From positions 51,790,111 to 51,854,110 of the forward strand of contig JBCFYV010003508.1 of assembly GCA_039000515.1 (NCBI GenBank): 64,000 nucleotides of DNA, in the 5' to 3' direction. The DNA is from Timema cristinae (taxonomy: Eukaryota > Arthropoda > Insecta > Phasmatodea > Timematidae). Below are positions 1 to 11,305 of the stretch, in pieces. A model generated the notes under the pieces. It was not told where the DNA came from. It saw nothing but the letters and a program-made list of their open reading frames with translations, and did no database searches. Numbering within the stretch: position 1 is the first letter of the stretch; every line of letters begins with the position of its first letter. Position numbers and translations under genes: made by a program.

Positions 1-715
1 GCATGGATAAACAGATAGCCCGAATGGATAGTAGGAAGTGGTGCATGGATAAACAGATAGCCCAAATGGATAGTATGAAATGGTGCATTGATAATCAGAT
101 AGCCCGAATGGATAGTAGGAAGTGGTGCATGGATAAACAGATAGCCCAAATGGATAGTAGGAAGTGGTGCATGGATAAACAGATAGCCCGAATGATTAGT
201 ATGAAGTGGTGCGTGGATAAACAGATAGCCCGAATGGATAGTAGGAAGTGGTGCATGGATAAACAGATAGCCCGAATGGATAGTAGGAAGTGGTGCATGG
301 ATAAACAGATAGCCCGAATGGATAGTAAGAAGTGGTGCATGGATAAACAGATAGCCCGAATGGATAGTAGGAAGTGGTGCATGGATAAACATATAGCCCG
401 AATGGATAGTAAGAAGTGGTGCATGGATAAACAGATAGCCCGAATGATTAGTATGAAGTGGTGCGTGGATAAACAGATAGCCCAAATGGATAGTAGGAAG
501 TGGTGCATGGATAAACAGATAGCCCGAATGGATAGTAGGAAGTGGTGCATGGATAAACAGATAGCCCAAATGGATAGTATGAAATGGTGCATGGATAATC
601 AGATAGCCCGAATGGATAGTAGGAAGTGGTGCATGGATAAACAGATAGCCCAAATGGATAGTAGGAAGTGGTGCATGGATAAACAGATAGCCCGAATGGA
701 TAGAATGAAATGGTG
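1..715 (+). repeat. 42-bp minisatellite, copy A (about 17 units, runs off the left edge)
   Basis: Head-to-tail units of 42 bp with main variants ggatagtaggaag, ggatagtaagaag and gattagtatgaag. Because 42 is a multiple of three, both strands stay open and give meaningless 14-residue periodic ORFs. The unit contains agatagcccgaatggatagt followed by aagaagtggtgc, which resembles the 3' end of the local tRNA-derived SINE (for example near 55356-55385). The array is therefore probably an amplified SINE tail. It ends in a diverged unit before a shared unique flank that starts near 716. Confidence 0.95.
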
Positions 716-1729
716 CACACAAATAACACATTCCTGTTTAGATTTAGATCACCTAAATGTTGTATTCAAAAAACAAATTCGTTATTTAAATCAAATTGTT
801 CGACTATGTTTTAAACAACTTATTTTTTGCCAATATTGCTTCATAAATCGTTATACGCTATTACCGTAATTGGTAAATTAATTATCCACCATTTTGAAAG
901 CAGTAGTTTCGTTGGAAGGACAGTTTAGGGAGGGGCTCATGTTCTAAAAGTGGAGGCGGCTGTATATTCTTTAATTAATAATAGTAATAATAACAGCACA
1001 TTTTCAAAATGAGAGTTGAGATTATTTTCACCCCCTCCCCTCTTTATAAATATATTGATATTATTGCATGACACCTATATGCTGTATTCACATTAAATAT
1101 GCTAAAACTAATTTGAATAATTGTAAAATAGTAAGATTGTTACCTTTTTTAACCAAGGATCACAAAGATTAAATAGTTTTCTTCATAAAAGTGGGCCATG
1201 CCCTATTCTCCCTAAGCTTTCACTCCCCTACAATCCCTCAAGAGGTGCTATAACACAAAATATGAATTTCTCTACATATTATACTTGTTAGTATAATTAT
1301 GATGACCATTATTTACGGTGGCAATGAATAGCACAGTGTATAGGTCATCCAAACCTTTTATACAAATTAATTAAAAATACCTGCCTTGTCAATGTCAAAG
1401 ACATAAAAATATATGTCATTTTAATATTAGGTATATGACCCCAACCTGTATTTACACAGTCGACTGCTGGTGATGGGGAGGTCGAGGTTTAAATCCGCAC
1501 TTAGGGTGGTTTTACATACTTGATTACTCGATTTAGCACTGTGGTATTCTAATCCCTTATTTATATACATGATGATGATGATGATGATTATGATAAGTAT
1601 CAAACTTGAAGCATTATTATGATGATTATATTGTCATTGAAAATGTTTAGCTTTATATACAAAACTATGTCATATTACTAACACTAGGACTGATGAGCTG
1701 ATGAAGTTGATTAGTAGGTATACAGGTTG
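716..1729. other. AT-rich non-coding stretch
   Basis: No gene seen. A short SINE-like piece with a B-box-like core (gtcgaggtttaaatccgc) lies near 1458-1530, and a (gat)n microsatellite near 1570. The sequence is repeated at 27503-28516. Confidence 0.6.
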
Positions 1730-2120
1730 CTGCCAAAACTCAAACAACAGCATCTGGGACAGAAAAAAAAGAGAACCAGATTAAAAAATTACCCAAAAAG
1801 GAAATCTTGCACCACTAAATGTAAGTTGAAGTTAGATGCGGTACGGAGCTGTAGGTACAGACGTGTACAGCAAGTTGCGTATTATTAGGCGGACACATCA
1901 CAGTAGTTGTTCAAAGCCCCCCTCCCCCTCCCTGACAACAGTTCGTCCGCGGGCTGCATTTGACGCCGGCCCCGTCTCTCCGCCTAATAATACGCAACTT
2001 GCTGTACACGTCTGTACCTACAGCTCCATATTGCGTCAAATTTCAACTTACATTTAGTAGTGCAAGTCTACTTTTTCAGGCAATTTCTGCCCCCAGATGC
2101 TGTTGTTTAAGTTTTGGCAG
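1730..2120. mobile_element. Foldback MITE-like element, copy A
   Basis: A long imperfect inverted repeat. The left arm is 1730-1891, the right arm 1981-2120, with a GC-rich loop of about 90 bp. The outer ends read ctgccaaaactcaaacaaca and, inverted, gttgtttaagttttggcag; the inner part around gcgtattattaggcg is close to perfect. No coding capacity and no convincing target-site duplication were found. The structure fits a non-autonomous DNA transposon; the superfamily is unknown. Confidence 0.75.
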
Positions 2121-2876
2121 AGAGTTTGGAAATATCTTGTATAGGTACATTTACACATCGTTAAATATGTTCAATCAACCAAATATTTAGGATAATTTTA
2201 AAAGAAAATTTGCGCACTGTAAATCCTTTTTAATAATAATATTACATACAAATGATAAATGTTTGATACAATATTGTCCGTAGATCAAACGATAACCAAT
2301 TCGCTGCCGTGGAGATCAGATTACGTCTTGAAGATATTACTTAGTTACTAGACAAGATGTGAAGAAGAATTATTAATATAAATTGGATGTCTACATTGTT
2401 TGAAATGAAAATGGTTCATATTAAAATATGGATTCTTGCCATCATCAATACCAGCCGCGACCAATGTTCACTGCTTACACCAGGTTTTATCCACACGACT
2501 TCACTCGCTGATGAGCTAGTGTGATGGTATACAGATTACCATGGTTCTCTGAAAACTAAGCAGCACAACAGAAGATACTCGCCCTAAGCCACGCGGCCAC
2601 CGAACAGTGTTACTATATACTATTGTTTCCAGAAGATAAACTTAATTGGGTGGATATTTATTTCAAATTCTATTTCTAACTTGAGCTATTAAGTTTATGT
2701 GTAGCATAAAATAAATATAATAATAAACAAAATAAATATAAATACATTTTTTAATGTTCAGTTAATGAGAACCGTTTCTATTTCAAGTAACACACGTTGT
2801 TTAATGTTCAGGTAATAAGAACACAATGTACTATGCTTAATGTTCAGGTAATAAGAACACAATGTACTATTTTACT
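2121..2876. other. AT-rich stretch with a short tandem repeat
   Basis: No gene seen. A 36-bp unit beginning ttaatgttcaggtaataaga is repeated twice at 2801-2870, with a diverged partial unit from about 2750. Confidence 0.6.
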
Positions 2877-3185
2877 CACTTAGGTGGACGCGGACTAAAC
2901 GTGGAGATGGTCTAGTCTGGGTTTACGATCTTGGGAAGGTTGGTGTTCAAATCTCAGCTGAGTATAATGAAAGGATTTTTTACTAAATGGTTTCTCACTC
3001 TACCTCCCCTCAACTGCAGGTAAATACATTTCCCAAAAAATGTGCCTTCCTCATCTCTACCCAATTGATGTAATTTTTCTTATCGCCTTGTCTTACCACC
3101 TGTTGGGATTATATGCAAAATTAGTGATATTAAATGCGAGTATCCCGGACTGGTAATATAACGCTTTGAAAATAACAACAGCACA
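2877..3185 (+). mobile_element. tRNA-derived SINE-like copy, copy A
   Basis: A B-box-like core (tggtgttcaaatctcagctg) near 2940-2960 is followed by the SINE body pattern seen elsewhere here (ttactaaatggtttctcact, then a ctcccct and cttcctc stretch). The 3' half looks rearranged, carrying a tail-like cttaccacctgttggga in the opposite sense. Diverged; repeated at 29665-29985. Confidence 0.5.
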
Positions 3186-3189
3186 ACAA

Positions 3190-5710
3190 TAACTGATACA
3201 TGGCTAAGGAAAAATTAAACAAGAAGAAGTTACTGTTTACCAGCAAGCTGGATTTGGAACTGAGGAAGAAACTGATGAAATGCTACATTTGGAGCATCGC
3301 GATGAATGGAGACTAAACTTGGATGCTTAGGAAGATGGTAAATAAATACTTGGAGATCTTTGAAATGTGGAGCTGGAGAAGACTCGAGAAGATCAGGTGG
3401 ACAGACAGGGGAACAAATGAACAAGTCCTGAGAAGAGTGGGTGAGAAGATCAGGTGGACAGACAGGGGAACAAATGAACAAGTCCTGAGAAGAGTGGGTG
3501 AGAAGATCAGGTGGAAAGACAGGGGGACAAATGAACAAGTCCTGAGAAGAGTGGGTGAGAAGATCAGGTGGACAGACAGGGGGACAAATGAACAAGTCCT
3601 GAGAAGAGTGGGTGAGAAGATCAGGTGGACAGACAGGGGGACAAATGAACTAGTCCTGAGAAGAGTGGGTGAGAAGATCAGGTGGACAGACAGGGGAACA
3701 AATGAACAAGTCCTGAGAAGAGTGGGTGAGAAGATCAGGTGGACAGACAGGGGAACAAATGAACAAGTCCTGAGAAGAGTGGGTGAGAAGATCAGGTGGA
3801 AAGACAGGGGGACAAATGAACAAGTCCTGAGAAGAGTGGGTGAGAAGATCAGGTGGACAGACAGGGGGACAAATGAACTAGTCCTGAGAAGAGTGGGTGA
3901 GAAGATCAGGTGGACAGACAGGGGGACAAATGAACTAGTCCTGAGAAGAGTGGGTGAGAAGATCAGGTGGACAGACAGGGGAACAAATGAACAAGTCCTG
4001 AGAAGAGTGGGTGAGAAGATCAGGTGGACAGACAGGGGAACAAATGAACAAGTCCTGAGAAGAGTGGGTGAGAAGATCAGGTGGAAAGACAGGGGACAAA
4101 TGAACAAGTCCTGAGAAGAGTGGGTGAGAAGATCAGGTGGACAGACAGGGGGACAAATGAACTAGTCCTGAGAAGAGTGGGTGAGAAGATCAGGTGGACA
4201 GACAGGGGGACAAATGAACTAGTCCTGAGAAGAGTGGGTGAGAAGATCAGGTGGACAGACAGGGGAACAAATGAACAAGTCCTGAGAAGAGTGGGTGAGA
4301 AGATCAGGTGGACAGACAGGGGGACAAATGAACTAGTCCTGAGAAGAGTGGGTGAGAAGATCAGGTGGACAGACAGGGGAACAAATGAACAAGTCCTGAG
4401 AAGAGTTGGTGAGAAGATCAGGTGGACAGACAGGGGGACAAATGAACAAGTCCTGAGAAGAGTGGGTGAGAAGATCAGGTGGACAGACAGGGGGACAAAT
4501 GAACTAGTCCTGAGAAGAGTGGGTGAGAAGATCAGGTGGACAGACAGGGGGACAAATGAACTAGTCCTGAGAAGAGTGGGTGAGAAGATCAGGTGGAAAG
4601 ACAGGGGGACAAATGAACAAGTCCTGAGAAGAGTGGGTGAGAAGATCAGGTGGACAGACAGGGGGACAAATGAACTAGTCCTGAGAAGAGTGGGTGAGAA
4701 GATCAGGTGGACAGACAGGGGAACAAATGAACAAGTCCTGAGAAGAGTGGGTGAGAAGATCAGGTGGACAGACAGGGGGACAAATGAACTAGTCCTGAGA
4801 AGAGTGGGTGAGAAGATCAGGTGGACAGACAGGGGAACAAATGAACAAGTCCTGAGAAGAGTTGGTGAGAAGATCAGGTGGACAGACAGGGGGACAAATG
4901 AACAAGTCCTGAGAAGAGTGGGTGAGAAGATCAGGTGGACAGACAGGGGGACAAATGAACAAGTCCTGAGAAGAGTGGGTGAGAAGATCAGGTGGACAGA
5001 CAGGGGGACAAATGAACTAGTCCTGAGAAGAGTGGGTGAGAAGATCAGGTGGACAGACAGGGGGACAAATGAACAAGTCCTGAGAAGAGTGGGTGAGAAG
5101 ATCAGGTGGACAGACAGGGGGACAAATGAACTAGTCCTGAGAAGAGTGGGTGAGAAGATCAGGTGGACAGACAGGGGGACAAATGAACTAGTCCTGAGAA
5201 GAGTGGGTGAGAAGATCAGGTGGACAGACAGGGGGACAAATGAACTAGTCCTGAGAAGAGTGGGTGAGAAGATCAGATGGACAGACAGGGGGACAAATGA
5301 ACAAGTCCTGAGAAGAGTGGGTGAGAAGATCAGGTGGACAGACAGGGGGACAAATGAACTAGTCCTGAGAAGAGTGGGTGAGAAGATCAGGTGGACAGAC
5401 AGGGGGACAAATGAACTAGTCCTGAGAAGAGTGGGTGAGAAGATCAGGTGGACAGACAGGGGGACAAATGAACTAGTCCTGAGAAGAGTGGGTGAGAAGA
5501 GAACCATTTTGAATGTGATTCTTCGGTTCAAAGCAAACTGGATCAGACACATCCTTAGGAGGAACTGTCTTCTGTAGGACTTCATAAGAGGAAAGGTTGA
5601 GGAAAAGAGGAGCTTAGGAAGGAGGATTCAAATATCGGATGACTTGATGGAGGAGGCAGAGGAAAAGGTGCATTGGAGGTTTAAGTTCACTGAAAAAAGG
5701 AATTGACCTG
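3190..5710 (+). pseudogene. LINE reverse-transcriptase ORF 3' remnant with internal 57-bp amplification, copy A
   Basis: The translated flanks match the C-terminal part of insect endonuclease-reverse transcriptase ORFs of non-LTR elements. Before the array come LFTSKLDLELRKKLM, the WSIA block and YLEIFEMWSWRRLEKIRWTD. After it come KANWIRHILRRNCLL and a decayed tail. A stop interrupts the block before the array (near 3314), another follows RNCLL (near 5575), and there is a further stop near 5705, so it cannot encode a functional protein. Only the end of the ORF is present; there are no endonuclease or catalytic RT motifs. The 57-bp minisatellite at 3385-5493 is an in-frame expansion of codons inside this ORF. 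The LINE clade is not resolved. Counterpart at 29990-30620. Confidence 0.75.
3385..5493 (+). repeat. 57-bp minisatellite, 37 units, with higher-order structure (copy A)
   Basis: The unit encodes EKIRWTDRGTNEQVLRRVG (19 residues) in one frame and is also open on the other strand. Diagnostic positions are aggggaaca or agggggaca, gtggacaga or gtggaaaga, and aacaagtcc or aactagtcc. Units 1-15 follow a five-unit cycle repeated three times. A rare ttggtgag variant at 4405 recurs at 4861, exactly 456 bp (8 units) later, marking a block duplication. One unit near 4091 lacks one base and shifts the frame. Confidence 0.95.
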
Positions 5711-5847
5711 TCACAAGCTAGAACAATTAATGATAATAGTAATAATAATAATAATGATGATTATTATTTAATAGTTTATTTCTGAAATTTAACGTGCACT
5801 TTTTGATTCAAATGATTATATCAGCACACGAGAATTTCTATGAGCAA

Positions 5848-6080
5848 GGGCGAAAGAGCCTATGAATTTTGCCAGGAAAGGTATTTTCCCAAACCTTCCA
5901 GGGTTCTTTGACATGCCGAAATTGAAATGGGACCGACAACTTTACTTCCCCTCCGAAAGAAATTATCTTAAAGATTTTTGTCGTTCAAGAAAAATCTGTC
6001 AACACCGGCTGGGATTGAACTCGTGAACATTGGATCCTAAGGCGAGTACTCTATCCAAACATCACTGAGGTCGGCAATAT
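5848..6080 (-). mobile_element. Second tRNA-derived SINE family, copy A
   Basis: Read on the minus strand, an A-box-like gatagagtactcgcc is followed by a B-box-like gagttcaatcccagccggtg and an unrelated body containing cggaggggaagtaaag. The body differs from the main SINE family of this window. Repeated at 30748-30980. Confidence 0.55.
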
Positions 6081-7617
6081 AATAATAATAATTTATATTA
6101 TTGAGAGATTAATTTTCTGTGTGTGTAAAATATAATTTACTTGATCTATTCTAGACTATCCAACATTTTGTTTTAGTTTAATCCATGTAGTACAAAAGAG
6201 TTCTCAAATAAAGTCCACACATTTTAATGTTGACAATATGTTTATTTAAATTTTAAATCGTGTACTTTTATCCCACATTTACACCCAAACTTTTAAAAAG
6301 TTTGAAACTTATTTAGTCGGTATACAATTTATTTAACTTTCCTCTAAAATTGTGTTACCGATTTGTTCACACTAGCCAACCTTTGAATTAAGTCTACATC
6401 TATTTTATTCTCAAACAAGATCTTTAACTATAAAATTCAAATGAAATGTTTAATAAGTTACATTATGTGTATTGGATTGTACATACACACGCGTCTAAAA
6501 TAATACATAGAGGCCTCGCCCAATTTGTAGCCCAATATCTGGGGCGAGCTCGTAGTCGAGAAACAAGCGCAAACTTCTGCCACAGCAATTAACAGCGTTA
6601 AATAGAGAGCGACAGAGATATGGGATAAGAGAAAGAAATAGAAACAGTACAAAAATATCTCGAGACCTTTATTTCTTCTCGCTTCCGTTTGTTCGGATCT
6701 CGCCGGGTAGGTTTTCTGTTTCAAACAAAAGCCTAGAAATACGCCCCCCACCCGGGATATTATGCTTACAAGATGAAAATAGATCCGTACTACCTATGAA
6801 CATGTTTACTTAACAATATAGAAGATCCTGCATGAAATAATACCAATACTCGAGAGCTCAATATAGAACTGTTTGAAAAACAAATTGACTACAGGATTTA
6901 CACAAAATATTTCGAGTCACTTAAACAGCTTGAATCAAAACTAAAAGATATCCAAAAATCCGCATATTTTGTTATTTAAAACATATTTTATATACTTTAG
7001 TATAACTAGATATTTAAAGTAAAATTTCTAAACAAAGATTTCACAAGCACGTGACTTACAAGCAAACTTAACTCAAGACAGAACAAATCTAATACTAAAC
7101 TTACGGCATAAAAGTCAAAAATTAATTTATAAACAGAAGTTTAAATCATTAGAAGACGAAATTAATTTAATCTATTATCAGAAAGTGATAAAACATGAAA
7201 CCTTCTATCAGAACCGTTAAAAATGATATCATGTATCAAATATTATAAAACTGTTGGGAATTAAACTAAACATAGGTACTAGAAGTAATATACTGGCAGA
7301 GGTTAACTCTACGCGTCATCTTGGCTGTTTCTTGAGAAATTATCATTAAATTGACGAAAGTCCCACGTCCAAATTTATAATACCCAACCCTAAAAACGAA
7401 TGATGCATTGATTTGGCTGCCATCACATTTGGGCGGTCCACTAAGTAAATGAAATCGGGCTCCAAGATAAACAAGTGTATTTAGAGTAGAAGTCTAGTAA
7501 AAAAAAATAGCTTCTGGCAGTTATTTAAATTAATCAAGTTCTTTTCCTTTATTCATACGTCTAGTCATTTGTTTAGAATATGTAAATTTTGACCGATAGT
7601 ATTATTTATTTATTTTA
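6081..7617. other. AT-rich stretch with a less AT-rich block of unknown nature
   Basis: No recognised gene. The part at about 6480-6760 is richer in G and C than its surroundings and keeps a 97-codon minus-strand ORF (6458-6751) that is also open at 31359-31652. The translation matches nothing I know and contains low-complexity hydrophobic runs, so it may be chance. The rest is plain AT-rich sequence. Confidence 0.4.
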
Positions 7618-7800
7618 TTATTATTTATTAGCACCGCGTCTTACTACCCGTTCGGGTTATACGCACTTACGCTAATGTGTTATAGTAGGGTGATTGTGAG
7701 ATGAAATAAAGGACCTAGAGTTTAACGTGGAATCCGAACCACGGTGGAGGCCTGGCACTCCCCACATTCACAAGATGTCTTGTCAGAGGTGTAGGAAACC
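7618..7800 (-). mobile_element. SINE 3' end and diverged body, minus orientation, copy A
   Basis: The segment begins cgtcttactacccgttcggg followed by ttatacgcac, the reverse complement of the local SINE tail. A body reading gtggaatccgaaccacggtg follows. A very similar copy sits at 44318-44480; the duplication copy is at 32519-32700. Confidence 0.6.
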
Positions 7801-8879
7801 GATGGTATCAATACATCTAAAACAAAGATAATTATATAGTAAAAGGTTAAAAATGTCGATAGTAAAAATTAGTTTGAATTTTATAAAGTTTTATTTCCAG
7901 ACGAATTTTATTTCAAGTCTTAAAATTGAATAAAGAAACAGAGTAATAATAATGTAGTATAAATGTACCACTAAGTTATTAAATAATCTGTACAGTGTAT
8001 ACACGTAGTAATAGGTAATGTGGTCTCCTTCGTAAAACAGCGACTAGTTGCCTAACCCTTTAGGAAAGTATAATACATCACATACAATTAAGTAATAAAT
8101 TATATTTGTGACGTATTTATGAAACAGCCTCTAAACGTAATAGTAAATAATGCAGTCGTCTCCTTGTAGCTAGAACAACGCATCGCTGCCATTAGGTAAA
8201 TCAAGTTGACATGAAGTGTGGAAATTCTGGTTCGTATTTACATATCTCTTTGGCGTAATTAAGGTCTCAAGCACGCACACGCGCACGCGCACGGAATAGT
8301 CGAAGTGTAGATGAGGAAACTCTGGCGAAGGTTCAATTTGATTACGACATGAGCGTTACTTGTACTGAAGCACATCTCGGCGCGAGGGGGTCTAATCAAC
8401 TGGATTGACACAGGATGGTACTCTGTTCACAGCATCTCTACCAGGAAACATGACGAGTATCAGTCAACAGGTAGTCGTCCTCCTCAATTCCCGTCGTGTC
8501 GGTACAGTGAAACGACAACACACGGTAATTGGAAGGTTCTTATGCCTTAATAAAGACACTTTACTTGACCTGACTTTATTATCTTTATTTGACCAACCAT
8601 AATCATTTTTATACATCATTTATAATTGAGGCTGTGTTAATGTTTTAAGAGCCTATTTACCTAGCGATTATATTGGCAAAGAAAATTTCATTGCACTTGT
8701 AAGATAAATCATTTTACATTTTCAAAAAACTACATGGAAGAGTGAACATACATAAATTAGCTCTATAAGACATTCACTTCCTTTGAACAATATTCATGGT
8801 GTACATAATTAATTAATGAGGCAATGTTTGTTACTGTTGTAATCTTAGTGTCTACAGACATTAAAGTGAGATTATACCC
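7801..8879. other. AT-rich stretch with short unrecognised ORFs
   Basis: Mostly AT-rich. A short block at about 8345-8545 could be an old retroposed exon: in copy B an ATG-started frame of 66 codons (33248-33448) is open and is followed by aataaa, while copy A has one extra G in a run of Gs that breaks it. No family recognised. Confidence 0.35.
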
Positions 8880-9330
8880 GTTTTTATTTACCGATGTAAA
8901 GCAAGGACTTTGGACCAAGAGAAAGAGGCTCTGTAAAAAAAGGACAGGGAAATATATTTGGGCCTTCAAGGGATGAACAAACAGGCGAATTGAGACATTT
9001 GCCTAACGAAGAACTTCATTTGGTATAATACGAACAGGTGGCGAGAAGCGACGAAAAAAAGAAAGAACAGAACTTGTTGCGTCACCAAACAACTCAAGGA
9101 TAATCAAGGTGAATAAGCTTAGGTGAGTTGGCCATGTAGCGCGTATGGGTGATGACAGGTGTGTACACAACAGTTTAGTTGGGGAACCTGAAGAAACAAG
9201 ACCTCATGGTAGGCCAAGACGTCAATGGTTGGATAATGGACAAATGTATTTTAAGGAGGTGGGGTGTGTGAAACTAGGGATTGGATGGAGTTATCTCAGA
9301 TTGGGTTGAATGGCGAGGTTGCAGCAAGGG
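8880..9330 (+). pseudogene. LINE ORF C-terminal remnant directly upstream of the 47-bp array, copy A
   Basis: The translation around 9110-9300 carries the conserved end of arthropod LINE reverse-transcriptase ORFs: LRWVGHVARM, then RPHGRPRRQWLDN, then a DWMELSQ block. The reading frame needs shifts; here a gtgtgtg run carries two extra bases (near 9265) compared with 34165. Only the 3' terminus of the element is present. The 47-bp minisatellite starts where the ORF would end. Confidence 0.7.
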
Positions 9331-11305
9331 CCTTCCAGTTCCTTAAGACCAGAGTATTAGATATATCAATCTTTGTACCTTCCAGTTCCTTAAGACCAGA
9401 GTATTAGATATATCAATCTTTGTACCTTCCAGTTCCTTAAGACCAGAGTATTAGAAATATCAATATTTGTACCTTCCAGTTCCTTAAGACCAGAGTATTA
9501 GATATATCAATCTTTGTACCTTCCAGTTCCTTAAGACCAGAGTATTAGATATATAAATCTTTGTACCTTCCAGTTCCTTAAGACCAGAGTATTAGAAATA
9601 TCAATATTTGTACCTTCCAGTTCCTTAAGACCAGAGTATTAGATATATCAATCTTTGTACCTTCCAGTTCCTTAAGACCAGAGTATTAGATATATCAATC
9701 TTTGTACCTTCCAGTTCCTTAAGACCAGAGTATTAGATATATCAATCTTTGTACCTTCCAGTTCCTTAAGACCAGAGTATTAGAAATATCAATATTTGTA
9801 CCTTCCAGTTCCTTAAGACCAGAGTATTAGATATATCAATCTTTGTACCTTCCAGTTCATTAAGACCAGAGTATTAGAAATATCAATCTTTGTAACTTCC
9901 AGTTCCTTAAGACCAGAGTATTAGATATATCAATATTTGTACCTTCCAGTTCCTTAAGACCAGAGTATTAGATATATCAATCTTTGTACCTTTCAGTTCC
10001 TTAAGACCAGAGTATTAGAAATATCAATATTTGTACCTTCCGGTTCCTTAAGACCAGAGTATTAGATATATCAATCTTTGTACCTTCCAGTTCCTTAAGA
10101 CCAGAGTATTAGATATATCAATCTTTGTACCTTCCAGTTCCTTAAGACCAGAGTATTAGATATATCAATCTTTGTACCTTCCAGTTCCTTAAGACCAGAG
10201 TATTAGATATATCAATCTTTGTACCTTCCAGTTCCTTAAGACCAGAGTATTAGAAATATCAATATTTGTACCTTCCAGTTCCTTAAGACCAGAGTATTAG
10301 ATATATCAATCTTTGTACCTTCCAGTTCATTAAGACCAGAGTATTAGAAATATCAATCTTTGTAACTTCCAGTTCCTTAAGACCAGAGTATTAGATATAT
10401 CAATATTTGTACCTTCCAGTTCCTTAAGACCAGAGTATTAGATATATCAATCTTTGTACCTTTCAGTTCCTTAAGACCAGAGTATTAGAAATATCAATAT
10501 TTGTACCTTCCAGTTCCTTAAGACCAGAGTATTAGATATATCAATCTTTGTACCTTCCAGTTCCTTAAGACCAGAGTATTAGATATATCAATATTTGTAC
10601 CTTACAGTTCCTTAAGACCAGAGTATTAGAAATATCAATATTTGTACTTTCCAGTTCCTTAAGACCAGAGTATTAGATATATCAATATTTGTACCTTCCA
10701 GTTCCTTAAGACCAGAGTATTAGAAATATCAATATTTGTACCTTCCAGTTCCTTAAGACCAGAGTATTAGATATATCAATCTTTGTACCTTCCAGTTCCT
10801 TAAGACCAGAGTATTAGATATATCAATCTTTGTACCTTCCAGTTCCTTAAGACCAGAGTATTAGATATATCAATATTTGTACCTTCCAGTTCCTTAAGAC
10901 CAGAGTATTAGAAATATCAATATTTGTACTTTCCAGTTCCTTAAGACCAGAGTATTAGAAATATCAATATTTGTACCTTCCAGTTCCTTAAGACCAGAGT
11001 ATTAGATATATCAATCTTTGTACCTTCCAGTTCCTTAAGACCAGAGTATTAGATATATCAATCTTTGTACCTTCCAGTTCCTTAAGACCAGAGTATTAGA
11101 TATATCAATCTTTGTACCTTCCAGTTCCTTAAGACCAGAGTATTAGATATATCAATCTTTGTACCTTCCAGTTCCTTAAGACCAGAGTATTAGAAATATC
11201 AATATTTGTACCTTCCAGTTCCTTAAGACCAGAGTATTAGATATATCAATCTTTGTACCTTCCAGTTCCTTAAGACCAGAGTATTAGATATATCAATCTT
11301 TGTAC
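9331..11305 (+). repeat. 47-bp minisatellite, 42 units (copy A)
   Basis: The unit is ccttccagttccttaagacc plus agagtattagatatatcaat plus ctttgta. The main variants are gatatatcaatc and gaaatatcaata. A rare ttcattaag variant at 9857 recurs exactly 470 bp (10 units) later near 10327, showing block duplication. Copy B has 14 units. The unit is not a multiple of three and carries no ORF. Confidence 0.95.

Noticed and set aside
3..869. Long open frames on both strands through the 42-bp array (MDKQIARMDSRKWC repeats)
   Set aside because: The unit is 42 bp, so any stop-free unit gives an endless frame on either strand. There is no start context, no conservation beyond the repeat, and the origin is a SINE tail.
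4081..5577. 498-residue plus-strand and 502-residue minus-strand ORFs in the 57-bp array
   Set aside because: Periodic artefact of a 57-bp unit. The plus frame derives from a LINE ORF fragment, but stops in the flanks and a one-base loss near 4091 rule out a real protein.
9331..11305. CRISPR-like array (regular 47-bp period)
   Set aside because: There are no unique spacers: the whole unit repeats. The context is eukaryotic, with introns, SINEs and LINEs.
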